Shown: piece after piece, positions 15,770 through 23,217 of the stretch
Layout: every line of letters starts with the position of its first letter
Numbering within the stretch: position 1 is the stretch's first letter
Source of the DNA: UMGS902 sp045538895
GTDB taxonomy: Bacteria > Bacillota > Clostridia > Oscillospirales > CAG-272
Direction of reading: 5' to 3'
Assembly (NCBI GenBank): GCA_045538895.1
Contig: JAZQEH010000007.1
Coordinates: forward strand, 42,880-106,879
Length of the DNA stretch: 64,000 bases
The notes under the pieces: model-generated
The model's input: only the letters and a program-made list of their open reading frames with translations
Told to the model about the DNA's origin: nothing
Databases searched by the model: none
Made by a program: the position numbers and the translations under genes

Positions 15770-17149
15770 ATGAAAAATGATTTTCTCTCAACCATAGCCG
15801 CCGTTTCAACCCCCCGTGGTAAGGGCGGTGTGGCATTGATAAGAATATCGGGCGAAGAAGCAGTGGCCGTTGTAGGTCGCTGCTTTTCTCCCAAATGCGG
15901 CAAAAAGGTGAGCGAGCTCAAGGCACGTACCGTATATTTCGGAGATATTCTGGATGACGGAATCCCGATTGATGACGGCGTGCTGACGATTTTTACCGCC
16001 CCGAACTCGTACACAGGCGAAGACGTAGCCGAAATAAGCTGTCACGGCGGCATTCTTGTCACCAAACGTGTGCTTGAAGCCGTTTTCAAAGCAGGTGCAA
16101 CTCCTGCAGCGGCTGGTGAGTTCACACGCCGTGCCTTTGTAAACGGCAAGCTGTCGCTTACGAAAGCAGAGGCAGTCGGTGAGATACTTGAAGCCAAGAG
16201 TGACACACAGCTCCATATCGCCGCATCAAAGCGTCGCGGAATACTTTCACAAAAGCTTGATGAAGCCGCACACAAACTGACAGCTCTCATTGCCGACGTT
16301 TACGCAAAAATCGACTACCCCGACGAGGACCTAAGCGAAATCAGTGATGACGAATTTGCAGCCCGTGCAAACGAAATCAAGGAGTCGCTTATAAAGCTCC
16401 ACAGCACATACCGCTCCGGTAGTGCAATCTTTGAGGGTATCAGAACCGTAATCTGCGGTGCACCAAACCGTGGCAAAAGCTCCCTTTACAATGCGATAGC
16501 AGGTGAGGAAGCGGCTATAGTTACCGAAATAGCAGGCACAACACGTGACGTTCTCGAAAAAGACATACCTCTTGGCAGCGTTCTGCTCCACTTAACGGAT
16601 ACCGCAGGCATCCGCGACACCTCGGATATAGTTGAACAAATCGGTGTGTCCCGTGCCAAGGAGCGTCTTTGCGAAGCAGAGCTTGTTATCTGCGTGCTTG
16701 ACGGTTCAAAAGCACTCTGCGAGGAAGATATTTCGTTATTTGAAGATTTGAAGGGTATCTCTGCACCTAAAATCGCTGTACTCAATAAGAGCGACATAGG
16801 CATAGCTGATATATCGCTCCCGCAGGGACTTTTTGACAAAGTAATACGTATGAGTGCCAAAAACGGCGATATAAGCGAGCTTGCGGCTATTGTAGAGGCT
16901 CTTTTCATTGATGAAAAAATCGACACCCGAGGTGACGCCATCATCACAAATGCACGTCAGGCGGCTTCGCTGAAAGAGGCAATAGAGCTTATCGACGATG
17001 CTGTAAAAACCGCCAAAAGCGGTATAGGTGCCGACCTTGCTTCAAGCGACCTTGAACGTGCAGTGGGCACCCTCGGCGAGCTTGACGGCAAAGCCGTAAG
17101 CGAAGGCGTTGTTGCCGAAATCTTCAGTCGCTTCTGCGTAGGAAAATAA
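15770..17149 (+). CDS. mnmE: tRNA uridine-5-carboxymethylaminomethyl modification GTPase MnmE
   Basis: With MnmG, this enzyme makes the cmnm5 modification of wobble uridine 34. The start ATG at 15770 follows the jag stop by one base and gives 459 residues beginning MKNDFLSTIAAVSTPRGKGG, the family N-terminus. An upstream in-frame start inside jag was rejected. Motifs: folate-binding N-domain, G1 GAPNRGKSS, G3 DTAGIRDT, G4 NKSD, and the C-terminal FCVGK with the catalytic Cys. The partner mnmG is not in the window. Confidence 0.96.
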   Translation: MKNDFLSTIAAVSTPRGKGGVALIRISGEEAVAVVGRCFSPKCGKKVSELKARTVYFGDILDDGIPIDDGVLTIFTAPNSYTGEDVAEISCHGGILVTKRVLEAVFKAGATPAAAGEFTRRAFVNGKLSLTKAEAVGEILEAKSDTQLHIAASKRRGILSQKLDEAAHKLTALIADVYAKIDYPDEDLSEISDDEFAARANEIKESLIKLHSTYRSGSAIFEGIRTVICGAPNRGKSSLYNAIAGEEAAIVTEIAGTTRDVLEKDIPLGSVLLHLTDTAGIRDTSDIVEQIGVSRAKERLCEAELVICVLDGSKALCEEDISLFEDLKGISAPKIAVLNKSDIGIADISLPQGLFDKVIRMSAKNGDISELAAIVEALFIDEKIDTRGDAIITNARQAASLKEAIELIDDAVKTAKSGIGADLASSDLERAVGTLGELDGKAVSEGVVAEIFSRFCVGK

Positions 17150-17152
17150 CAA

Positions 17153-17178
17153 AAAACCGCACGTTTCCGTACGGTTTT
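17153..17178 (+). terminator. Terminator of the rpmH-mnmE operon
   Basis: The arms AAAACCGCACG (17153-17163) and CGTACGGTTTT (17168-17178) pair with one mismatch around a TTTC loop, right after the mnmE stop. Confidence 0.8.
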
Positions 17179-17196
17179 CCTGCATTAAGGAATTAC

Positions 17197-17267
17197 GTGA
17201 GTTTTTGCCGGTTTCGGTATAACCGAAATTTGCACCTTGGTTTTGGTGCAAAAGGCACAAAACTCAC
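17197..17267. other. Three-way-junction-like inverted repeat structure
   Basis: An outer stem GTGAGTTTT (17197-17205) with AAAACTCAC (17259-17267), extended by GCC/GGC, encloses two complete hairpins: TTTCGGT/ACCGAAA (17212-17218, 17222-17228) and TTGCACC/GGTGCAA (17230-17236, 17245-17251). It lies between two convergent genes. It could act as a terminator for the minus-strand gene or be a mobile palindromic repeat; no T-run proves the former. Confidence 0.55.
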
Positions 17268-17271
17268 CAAA

Positions 17272-17293
17272 TCTGAAAAATTTATTTTTCAGA
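17272..17293 (-). terminator. Probable terminator of the small surface-protein gene
   Basis: The stem TCTGAAAAA (17272-17280) and TTTTTCAGA (17285-17293) lies just after the stop codon of the minus-strand gene at 17296. The following T-run is weak (TTTGG). Confidence 0.5.
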
Positions 17294-17295
17294 CT

Positions 17296-17733
17296 TTATC
17301 CTCTGCGTTTTGGCATTAACAAAAATATTATCACTATAACGGCAATGGCTACTGCAACGGCAATGATAATTCCCATCGTTTTGCCGCCCTCGTCTTCTGT
17401 ACGGTCACCGCTTGTGCCGGTATCACCGCTTGTAGACTCGGCGGAGGAGTTTTCGGGGGTATTTGTCATATCGGGGACAGCAGTGATACTGTTTTCTCCG
17501 CTTGCATCGCTACCTCCCATTATATCCTCCATCATTCCAGTGCCCTCGCCGTTCATAATTTCGCCGCCCTCGCTGACGTCGCTTACAACACCGTCACGCA
17601 TGTCGCCAAAGCTTACGCTTCCGTCGGAAACAACTCCGTTTTCATACATTTCCTGCGGAGTGGCGGCACCTGTGACAATCAGCATAGTCAGCGAAAGAAC
17701 AACGCAAAGCATCAATGCTTTAATACTTCTCAT
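17296..17733 (-). CDS. Small secreted/anchored Ser-Thr-Asp-rich protein, unknown function
   Basis: The product has 145 residues from the ATG at 17733, chosen because it follows a GAAAGGACC site; an earlier in-frame ATG at 17766 lacks one. It has a signal peptide (MRSIKALMLCVVLSLTMLIV, cleavage near TGAA). A low-complexity acidic middle rich in Gly, Ser, Thr, Asp and Met (about 25-115) precedes one C-terminal transmembrane helix (TMGIIIAVAVAIAVIVIIFLL) ending in the basic tail MPKRRG. The topology is that of a type I membrane protein. There is no LPxTG motif. It is not recognised as a known family. Confidence 0.7.
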   Translation of the reverse strand: MRSIKALMLCVVLSLTMLIVTGAATPQEMYENGVVSDGSVSFGDMRDGVVSDVSEGGEIMNGEGTGMMEDIMGGSDASGENSITAVPDMTNTPENSSAESTSGDTGTSGDRTEDEGGKTMGIIIAVAVAIAVIVIIFLLMPKRRG

Positions 17734-17820
17734 AATTATCCGGTCCTTTCTTTTTGCAAAAATCATGATGTCGCTATCATTTTTCCCGAAACGGCACTCA
17801 TAAATACAAGGAGTTTTTTC

Positions 17821-18150
17821 ATGGAAAGCAAAAGATTTACAAAAAACGATAACGGTTTCATTTGCCAGAATTGCGGAAAAGAGGTTGAGCCGCTCGGTTT
17901 TTCATCACGCAACCACTGCCCTTTTTGCCTTTGCTCGATCCATATTGATATAATGCCGGGCGACCGTGCAAATACCTGCCTTGGCATTATGGACCCTGTA
18001 AAAGTGGAAATCAGCCCCAAAAAAGGCTATGTGATTTTGCACAAATGCCGTAAATGCGGCGAAATCAAGCGTAACCGTGCCGCAGAAGAAGCAAGCACAC
18101 AACCGGATAATATGGATCTTATAATTAAGCTTACTGCAGCCGAAATTTAA
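17821..18150 (+). CDS. RNHCP domain protein
   Basis: The 109-residue cytoplasmic protein carries two zinc-ribbon pairs (CQNCGKEV and CRKCGE) and the family signature RNHCPFCLCSIHID followed by PGDRANTC. RNHCP proteins are small, widespread in Firmicutes and have no settled function; nucleic-acid binding is often assumed from the zinc ribbons. The start at 17821 is supported by an AAGGAG site at 17809-17814. It is transcribed divergently from the small surface protein upstream. Confidence 0.88.
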   Translation: MESKRFTKNDNGFICQNCGKEVEPLGFSSRNHCPFCLCSIHIDIMPGDRANTCLGIMDPVKVEISPKKGYVILHKCRKCGEIKRNRAAEEASTQPDNMDLIIKLTAAEI

Positions 18151-18182
18151 ATTTGATATTGTATATTAGCGAATAATATGAT

Positions 18183-18216
18183 AAAATAGTTTCACAAATG
18201 TGAAACTATTTTTGTT
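18183..18216 (+). terminator. Hairpin plus T-run just upstream of the lipoprotein gene
   Basis: A perfect 14-bp stem (AAAATAGTTTCACA at 18183-18196, TGTGAAACTATTTT at 18199-18212) is followed by TGTTTT. It ends the RNHCP transcript or acts as an attenuator for the lipoprotein gene, whose ribosome binding site begins within a few bases of it. Confidence 0.75.
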
Positions 18217-18232
18217 TTGGAGGTGTTTTTAC

Positions 18233-19327
18233 TTGAAAAAACTTTTTGCTTTTTTAGTTCTGACATCTCTGTGCCTGTCGCTTATTTCCTGCACTGCATC
18301 ACGCAAGCGTTTTTCCTTTGAACCGCTTGTTGAAGAACGGCTTGATGCAGTTGTCGATATTACCGAAATTTCACGCTCCACGACCGAAATTTCCGTTGAT
18401 ACCGAGATAACCGAGCCGCAGTATTTTGAGGTCGTTGCTACAAGCACGACCGCCCCCGTTACCACCACACGCAAACCCGTGGAAACAGAGGTGCCAAAAG
18501 AAGTTTACACCGTAAAATTTGTCGATATAGACGGCTATTCCGCAATATCCATACAGAACATTGAAGAAGGCAAAAGTGCAAAAGAACCTCCCATGCCGCT
18601 GAAACGTGATGACATGGTGTTTATCGGCTGGGACAAGGATTTTTCAAAGGTCACGGGCGCCATGATTGTCAAAGCCATATATCAGAAAGAGTGGCTTAAC
18701 GTTTATTTCTACGACTCCGATACCACTCTGCTGAAATCGCAACAGGTTTTCTACGGTGACGATGCTGTACCGCCAAAAGTTACTCCGCCTGACGGATACG
18801 TTTTCAGCGGTTGGTCAAAATCGTATAAAAACGTAACAACCGACCTCTACATATATGCAAAGTATGAAGAAATTGTAAAAGATAATTATATTACACTTGT
18901 CGATGCCTATGATTTTCTGCCGCTTACCGAAAACTCTATGGGTATACCTAAAGGTGCATATTACCGCAAGGAACACAACGGCATCTGCACCATACAGGGT
19001 GAGGACTACGGCGGAAACATTCTGTACGGTAATTTCTGCGACGTTCTTAACATCTACGGCTACGATTTCAAAAAATTTGAAGGCTCCGTGGGACTCAAAG
19101 CCTCGGATGAACCGCTTTACTCGTTGGTTTTCAAGATATATCTTGACGGGGTACTGAAATTTGAAACGTTGCTTGCAACCCCTGATACAATTCAGAATTT
19201 CTCGCTTGACCTAAGCGGCGTGAGCAACATAAAAATCCAACTTGAACCGTATGAAGATGGCTCTATCTACTACAAAGATGCCGAGTTTATCGGCGGAATA
19301 ATAAACGCAGTTCTCTACGAAAACTAA
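18233..19327 (+). CDS. Lipoprotein with two InlB B-repeat-like domains and an NPCBM-like domain
   Basis: The start is taken as TTG at 18233 behind TTGGAGGTG. An in-frame ATG at 18200 lies inside the preceding hairpin and was rejected. The product is 364 residues. Residues 1-20 form a lipoprotein signal (MKKLFAFLV..., lipobox LISC). A Ser/Thr/Val-rich linker follows. Two repeats of about 60 residues (VKFVDIDGYS...FIGWDKDF and VYFYDSDTT...FSGWSKSY) match the InlB B-repeat fold. The last about 110 residues (KFEGSVGLKAS, YSLVFKIYLDGVL) resemble NPCBM-type sugar-binding modules. It is probably tethered outside the cell and binds glycans or wall. xpt follows within 20 bases. Confidence 0.75.
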   Translation: MKKLFAFLVLTSLCLSLISCTASRKRFSFEPLVEERLDAVVDITEISRSTTEISVDTEITEPQYFEVVATSTTAPVTTTRKPVETEVPKEVYTVKFVDIDGYSAISIQNIEEGKSAKEPPMPLKRDDMVFIGWDKDFSKVTGAMIVKAIYQKEWLNVYFYDSDTTLLKSQQVFYGDDAVPPKVTPPDGYVFSGWSKSYKNVTTDLYIYAKYEEIVKDNYITLVDAYDFLPLTENSMGIPKGAYYRKEHNGICTIQGEDYGGNILYGNFCDVLNIYGYDFKKFEGSVGLKASDEPLYSLVFKIYLDGVLKFETLLATPDTIQNFSLDLSGVSNIKIQLEPYEDGSIYYKDAEFIGGIINAVLYEN

Positions 19328-19346
19328 TTAACGAAAGGCATAAATT

Positions 19347-19925
19347 ATGAAACTCCTTGAAGAAAGAATTTTAAAAGATGGCAAAGTTGGCGAGGGCAAT
19401 GTCCTCAAAGTTGACGGTTTTGTCAATCACAGAATTGACGTTAAACTCATGTGCGAGCTCGGCAAAGAGTTCAAAAGACTGTTTGAGGGTGTGGAAGTAA
19501 CAAAGATTCTCACCATCGAAGCTTCCGGTATCGGCATTGCATGCCTCACCGCACAGTACTTTGACGTACCCGTAGTATTTGCTAAAAAGACAAAGACTAA
19601 CAATATTTATGCCGACGTTTATACCTCCAAGGTTGAGTCGTATACCCACGGCACTACATACGATATCGTCGTTTCCAAAGAATTTTTGGGCAAGGGCGAT
19701 AAGGTGCTCATCATTGATGACTTCCTTGCAAAAGGCAGTGCCCTTAAAGGACTTATCGCACTTATCGAAGATGCAGGCGCTTCGGTTGTAGGTGCAGGCA
19801 TTGTTATCGAAAAGGCTTATCAGCCCGGCGGCGACCTGATTCGCGGTATGGGCATCCGTGTTGAATCGCTCGCACGTATTGCATCTATGAGCGTTGAAGA
19901 CGGCGTAAAATTTGTAGAAGAATAG
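19347..19925 (+). CDS. xpt: Xanthine phosphoribosyltransferase
   Basis: The enzyme converts xanthine and PRPP to XMP in purine salvage. It has 192 residues, the family length, with the PRPP-binding signature VLIIDDFLAKGSA and the Xpt-specific ILTIEASGIGIACLTAQYF. It starts behind a GAAAGG site. No purine riboswitch precedes it: only 19 bases separate it from the lipoprotein gene. A strong terminator follows. Confidence 0.96.
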   Translation: MKLLEERILKDGKVGEGNVLKVDGFVNHRIDVKLMCELGKEFKRLFEGVEVTKILTIEASGIGIACLTAQYFDVPVVFAKKTKTNNIYADVYTSKVESYTHGTTYDIVVSKEFLGKGDKVLIIDDFLAKGSALKGLIALIEDAGASVVGAGIVIEKAYQPGGDLIRGMGIRVESLARIASMSVEDGVKFVEE

Positions 19926-19936
19926 GTGAGGTTAAT

Positions 19937-19973
19937 AAAAAATCCGTTCTCAAAAAAAGAGAACGGATTTTTT
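19937..19973 (+). terminator. Terminator of xpt
   Basis: A perfect 15-bp stem (AAAAAATCCGTTCTC, its complement at 19959-19973) with a T6 run. Confidence 0.9.
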
Positions 19974-20009
19974 ACGTTTGTAAATCTTATTTTAAAAAGC
20001 ATGTAGCAT

Positions 20010-20041
20010 AATAAAACCGACACTTTTGTGTCGGTTTTATT
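20010..20041 (-). terminator. Terminator of the zinc-ribbon membrane protein gene
   Basis: The arms AATAAAACCGACAC (20010-20023) and GTGTCGGTTTTATT (20028-20041) form a perfect 14-bp stem ten bases after the stop of the minus-strand gene. Confidence 0.8.
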
Positions 20042-20050
20042 ATTGAAATA

Positions 20051-20857
20051 TTATTTTGCCGAAATTGTACCGTCAAGCTGGTTCTCCAAAAAGAATTGCT
20101 CTACCATTTCCTCAACATCCTTATGGTAGTTGATTTTTACACCGTTGTACGTAGGATAGGCACTATGGTTGTTGGCAAACTGCGGCTTGGTTCTATTTTC
20201 GTAATTCGGATTGTTTCTACTGTGAATACTATACGGGATGAGCTTACGTTTTTCAGGATCGTTGTACGCAGCAACAACCTCTTTTACCCCTGTTTCCAAT
20301 CTCATCTTTGCAGCTTCAACGTCCCTGACAAGCACCTTTTCTTGCGTATAGGTACATTTGAACGGAGTGATGCGATACTCAAGCTTTCTCACCTTTCCGC
20401 AGTTCGGGCATTTAAGTTCGATGGATACCACGGCAGAAGCACTTCCCTTGGCTTCCACTTTGGAAACAACACCGTTGTTGCTTGCGGGATGACTTACGCC
20501 ATTATAAGAAGCCTCGTCTTTTTCTACGGTATAATGCACAAACTGGGCAAATTCCTCAGGAGTCTTGATTACCGCCATGGTGTTACAGCCATCGCAGGTG
20601 AGTACTTTGAATCTTTCCTTTGCTTTACCGATAACGAAAAGCAAAAAGCCGAAAAACATTACACCGAATACTCCAATCATGCCAAAAATCATAAGAAAAC
20701 CGGTGCTAAGAATTCCGTCAAGCACAGAAAACAGTACCGCAACGCCGATTGAGCCGAATAGCCAAGGCATAATCTCTTTTTTTCTTGCATCTGCTTCTTC
20801 AAGGGTGTTAATCGGGTCCTTCAAAAGATGCTTCAAATAATTAATGGGGTTCTTCAT
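20051..20857 (-). CDS. Membrane protein with zinc ribbon, unknown function
   Basis: The 268-residue start (ATG at 20857) follows a GGAGG site at 20871-20867; a longer reading to 20965 would cover the operator region and was rejected. The N-terminal about 25 residues are charged. Two adjacent transmembrane helices follow (LFGSIGVAVLFSVLDGI and GFLMIFGMIGVFGVMFFGF), then a cytosolic part with two Cys pairs (CDGC and CPNCGK) that could form one split zinc ribbon, and a polar C-terminus. No known family is recognised. It is divergent from a small XRE regulator with two operator-like sites between them, so it is likely regulated by that protein. Confidence 0.7.
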   Translation of the reverse strand: MKNPINYLKHLLKDPINTLEEADARKKEIMPWLFGSIGVAVLFSVLDGILSTGFLMIFGMIGVFGVMFFGFLLFVIGKAKERFKVLTCDGCNTMAVIKTPEEFAQFVHYTVEKDEASYNGVSHPASNNGVVSKVEAKGSASAVVSIELKCPNCGKVRKLEYRITPFKCTYTQEKVLVRDVEAAKMRLETGVKEVVAAYNDPEKRKLIPYSIHSRNNPNYENRTKPQFANNHSAYPTYNGVKINYHKDVEEMVEQFFLENQLDGTISAK

Positions 20858-20940
20858 TTTTCTTTTCCTCCAAGAATAAAGTTGTTGCGTAGTCAGAATT
20901 TTACCTTTATCTGCTAAAAACGACTCGCTTTCTTTTATTT

Positions 20941-20982
20941 TACTCAATCTTTGAGTAAAAGTCAATACTCATTTTTTGAGTA
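20941..20982. promoter_or_regulatory. Tandem operator-like palindromes
   Basis: Two copies of ACTCA-N5-TGAGT stand at 20942-20956 and 20967-20981, with centres 25 bp apart (about 2.4 helical turns). Flanking T/A bases extend each palindrome. They sit between the divergent XRE regulator and membrane-protein genes and are a plausible binding site for the XRE protein. Confidence 0.7.
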
Positions 20983-21019
20983 TGTTAATTTCTATACATC
21001 AATATTATGGAGGCGTTAT

Positions 21020-21220
21020 ATGAATTACAGAATGAGAATGAGAAATTTAAGAGAAGACCATGATTTAACTCAAAAAGCAGTTGGAGCAATTATAAACAAG
21101 TCGCAGCAAGGATACAGTCACATCGAGGACGGCAGAGCCGAACTGAAAATTGAAGATTTAATCAAACTTTGCAAATTTTACAACGTTAGCTCGGACTATT
21201 TTATTGGGCTTATTGATTAA
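21020..21220 (+). CDS. Small XRE-family helix-turn-helix regulator
   Basis: The 66-residue protein from the ATG at 21020 (ATGGAGG site at 21007-21013) is a single HTH_3 domain: MRNLREDHDLTQKAVGAIINKSQQGYSHIEDGRAEL, then IEDLIKLCKFYNVSSDYFIGL. This is the minimal clostridial XRE repressor type. An upstream in-frame ATG at 20951 lies in the operator region and was rejected. It is predicted to bind the two ACTCA-N5-TGAGT sites upstream and to control itself and the divergent membrane protein. Confidence 0.88.
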   Translation: MNYRMRMRNLREDHDLTQKAVGAIINKSQQGYSHIEDGRAELKIEDLIKLCKFYNVSSDYFIGLID

Positions 21221-21232
21221 AATAGCAGTAAA

Positions 21233-21258
21233 AAAAGCACCGCAAAAGCGGTGCTTTT
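21233..21258. terminator. Bidirectional terminator between the XRE gene and rpsR
   Basis: The arms AAAAGCACCGC (21233-21243) and GCGGTGCTTTT (21248-21258) form a perfect 11-bp stem around AAAA, flanked by A and T runs. Confidence 0.9.
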
Positions 21259-21269
21259 TAAATGCATTA

Positions 21270-21524
21270 TTAGTCGCTTACGTAAGGAATAAGAGCCATC
21301 TGTCTTGCTCTCTTTACTGCAACGGTAAGCTGACGCTGGTGAACAGCGCATGTACCGGAAATTCTTCTGGGAAGAATCTTGGAACGCTCAGAAACGAGCT
21401 TCTTAAGTCTTACAGTATCCTTGTAATCAATGTAATCGATCTTGTCAGCGCAGAAGAGACAAACCTTCTTTCTCTTTTTCATAGGACGAAAAGGACGCTG
21501 AACATTTTCTGTCTTGTTATCCAT
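21270..21524 (-). CDS. rpsR: 30S ribosomal protein S18
   Basis: An 84-residue protein with the S18 signature (VCLFCADKIDYIDYKD, then RLKKLVSERSKILPRRISGTCAVHQRQLTVAVKRARQMALIPY). It pairs with S6 on the platform of the small subunit. It is the last gene of rpsF-ssb-rpsR, the usual order in Firmicutes. Confidence 0.98.
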   Translation of the reverse strand: MDNKTENVQRPFRPMKKRKKVCLFCADKIDYIDYKDTVRLKKLVSERSKILPRRISGTCAVHQRQLTVAVKRARQMALIPYVSD

Positions 21525-21575
21525 TGTTATACCCTACTGTTAAAAACAGATTTCCTTTCTATAAATTCTTTTCGA

Positions 21576-22031
21576 TCAGAACGGCAAATCGTCCTCATCG
21601 GATACCGCCTCAAATTTAGGCGCTGCCGCGTCGGTATTTGAATACGACGGTGCGGCATATGCATCGGGCGTGTACTGGGAGCCACCTTGAGCATCGGACT
21701 TGTTTTCTACAAATCCAACCTCGTCTGCAACAACCTCTGTTACATAACGCTTGTTGCCCTGGCTGTCGGTATAGCTTCTGCTCTGGAGAGCACCGCAAAC
21801 CAGAATGGGCTTACCCTTCTTGAAATAGCGAGATACAAACTCTGCAGTCTGACGCCATGCAACAATGCTGATAAAGTCAGCGGTCTGCTGTCCCTCAGTC
21901 TGATTCTTGCTCTGATAACGGCGGTTGATTGCGATTGTAAACGAAACAACCGAGATACCGGACGGTGTCTGCTTGAGTTCAGGATCTGCTGTCAGGTTTC
22001 CGATAAGAATTACCTTATTCAAAGTTGCCAT
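21576..22031 (-). CDS. ssb: Single-stranded DNA-binding protein
   Basis: The 151-residue SSB starts MATLNKVILIGNLTADPELKQTPSG and has the OB fold in the first about 110 residues. A flexible tail rich in Ala/Ser/Tyr ends in the acidic tip DEDDLPF that recruits partner proteins. A GAGGAGG site precedes the ATG. It lies between rpsF and rpsR and works in replication, repair and recombination. Confidence 0.98.
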   Translation of the reverse strand: MATLNKVILIGNLTADPELKQTPSGISVVSFTIAINRRYQSKNQTEGQQTADFISIVAWRQTAEFVSRYFKKGKPILVCGALQSRSYTDSQGNKRYVTEVVADEVGFVENKSDAQGGSQYTPDAYAAPSYSNTDAAAPKFEAVSDEDDLPF

Positions 22032-22051
22032 ATACTCGCCTCCTCGTCAAA

Positions 22052-22363
22052 TTACGACTTTGCCTTCTTGCTTTCGAGTCTGATAACGATACCACGCATG
22101 ATGTTTTCATCAATGTTGTAGCGACGCTCAAGCTCAGCGGGGAAAGCAGACTCGCTTGTGAAATTAACGAGTACATAGTAACCCACGGTAATATCGTCGA
22201 TAGGATATGCAAGACGGCGCTTGCCCCACTCGTCGATTTCACCAACGGTACCGTTCTCTGCTACAAGTGCAGTGAACTTGTCCACTGTTGCCTTGATTTC
22301 ATCCTCTGCGAGAGTAGGATTAACAATAAACAGTGTTTCGTAAGAATTTACTACCTTTTCCAT
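22052..22363 (-). CDS. rpsF: 30S ribosomal protein S6
   Basis: A 103-residue protein with the S6 pattern (YETLFIVNPTLAEDEIKATVDKF, RLAYPIDDITVGYYVLVNF). A TAAGGAGGTG site precedes it. It is first in the rpsF-ssb-rpsR operon and binds S18 and 16S rRNA. Confidence 0.97.
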   Translation of the reverse strand: MEKVVNSYETLFIVNPTLAEDEIKATVDKFTALVAENGTVGEIDEWGKRRLAYPIDDITVGYYVLVNFTSESAFPAELERRYNIDENIMRGIVIRLESKKAKS

Positions 22364-22453
22364 CTGTGTTACACCTCCTTATGGACTTATGGCCATGCCC
22401 TTTGTCATGGCAAGGGGGTAGGGGTAAATAATTATTACCTATACCGAATTAGT
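22364..22453 (-). promoter_or_regulatory. Leader of the rpsF operon
   Basis: The 5' leader of about 80-90 bases holds a short hairpin, GCCATG with CATGGC (plus-strand positions about 22391-22410), between C- and G-rich runs. The S6-S18 complex often represses this operon through a leader hairpin; here the hairpin is seen but the typical CCG loop was not found, so that role is uncertain. Confidence 0.35.
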
Positions 22454-22482
22454 ATTTTATCATATATGAATTTATTTGTCAA
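22454..22482 (-). promoter_or_regulatory. Sigma-A promoter of rpsF-ssb-rpsR
   Basis: On the minus strand a perfect TTGACA (22482-22477), a 17-bp spacer and TAAAAT (22459-22454). Confidence 0.85.
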
Positions 22483-22490
22483 GAAAAATA

Positions 22491-22519
22491 TTGAAAAAAT
22501 GATTGTTTTGTGATAAAAT
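22491..22519 (+). promoter_or_regulatory. Sigma-A-type promoter of the histidine phosphatase gene
   Basis: TTGAAA at 22491-22496, a 17-bp spacer and TAAAAT at 22514-22519; divergent from the rpsF promoter with the -35 boxes 8 bp apart. Confidence 0.75.
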
Positions 22520-22546
22520 CTATTTATCAACAAAAGGAGCAAACAA

Positions 22547-23188
22547 ATGTCTTACATATATATTGTACGCCACGGTCAGAGCCTTGGCAATCTTAAGGGC
22601 GGCTTTGCCGGTCACACCGATTATCCGCTTTCGGAGCTTGGTCATAAGCAAGCACGTCTTACCGCTGATTTTTTGAAAAACGAACATATAGAAACCGTGA
22701 TTTCCAGCCCCCTCTCACGTGCGATGCAGACCGCCGCACCGATTGCCGATGACAGAAATATAAAAATTCTGCCTGACGAAGGCTTTATTGAAATGAACTT
22801 CGGCGATTGGGAGGACATGGCTATCGAAGAAGTTGAGAAAAAATACGACGGTGCATTTACCGTTTGGAAAACGCAGATGTATAAAACCGTTTGCCCTAAC
22901 GGAGAAAGCACTGTTCAGTGCTACAACCGTGCAGTAAACGCACTTGAAAAAACCGCAAAGAAGTACGAGGGGCATGACATTTGCATCACAACACACGGTG
23001 CTGTTATCAAATGCCTTTGCTGCTATCTCCACGGCATGCCTATCGAGCAGCTGCAGGACATTGTGTGGGCGGACAACGCCTCGGTTACAAAGCTTGAATA
23101 CAAGGACGGCAAATTCTCGTTTGTTTACGAATGTAAAAGCGACCACATGGGTGAGTTTGTAACGGGTGTTTCAAAAACTATAAGATAA
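22547..23188 (+). CDS. Histidine phosphatase family protein
   Basis: The 213-residue cytoplasmic enzyme has the branch-1 signature IVRHGQSLGN (phospho-His), SSPLSRAMQTA (Arg), an acidic FIEMNFGDWEDM, and the second catalytic His in ICITTHGAVIKCL. The family includes phosphoglycerate mutases, CobC/alpha-ribazole phosphatase and broad sugar phosphatases; nothing in the neighbourhood fixes the substrate. Good AAAGGAG site and own promoter; single-gene transcript. Confidence 0.92.
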   Translation: MSYIYIVRHGQSLGNLKGGFAGHTDYPLSELGHKQARLTADFLKNEHIETVISSPLSRAMQTAAPIADDRNIKILPDEGFIEMNFGDWEDMAIEEVEKKYDGAFTVWKTQMYKTVCPNGESTVQCYNRAVNALEKTAKKYEGHDICITTHGAVIKCLCCYLHGMPIEQLQDIVWADNASVTKLEYKDGKFSFVYECKSDHMGEFVTGVSKTIR

Positions 23189-23217
23189 AAAAAGAGGTGC
23201 AAAGCACCTCTTTTTTT
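23187..23217. terminator. Bidirectional terminator
   Basis: AAAAAAAGAGGTGC (23187-23200) pairs perfectly with GCACCTCTTTTTTT (23204-23217). It overlaps the end of the histidine phosphatase gene and abuts the convergent SGNH gene. Confidence 0.9.

Noticed and set aside
14800..16014. A long antisense frame across jag and mnmE
   Set aside because: Its Phe/Leu-rich low-complexity product mirrors the Lys/Glu-rich jag linker; it is a composition artefact.
17296..17733. LPxTG sortase substrate
   Set aside because: A C-terminal helix and basic tail are present, but no LPxTG-like motif precedes them.
19300..19346. Purine riboswitch for xpt
   Set aside because: The gap is only 19 bases, and no aptamer-like sequence is found before it.
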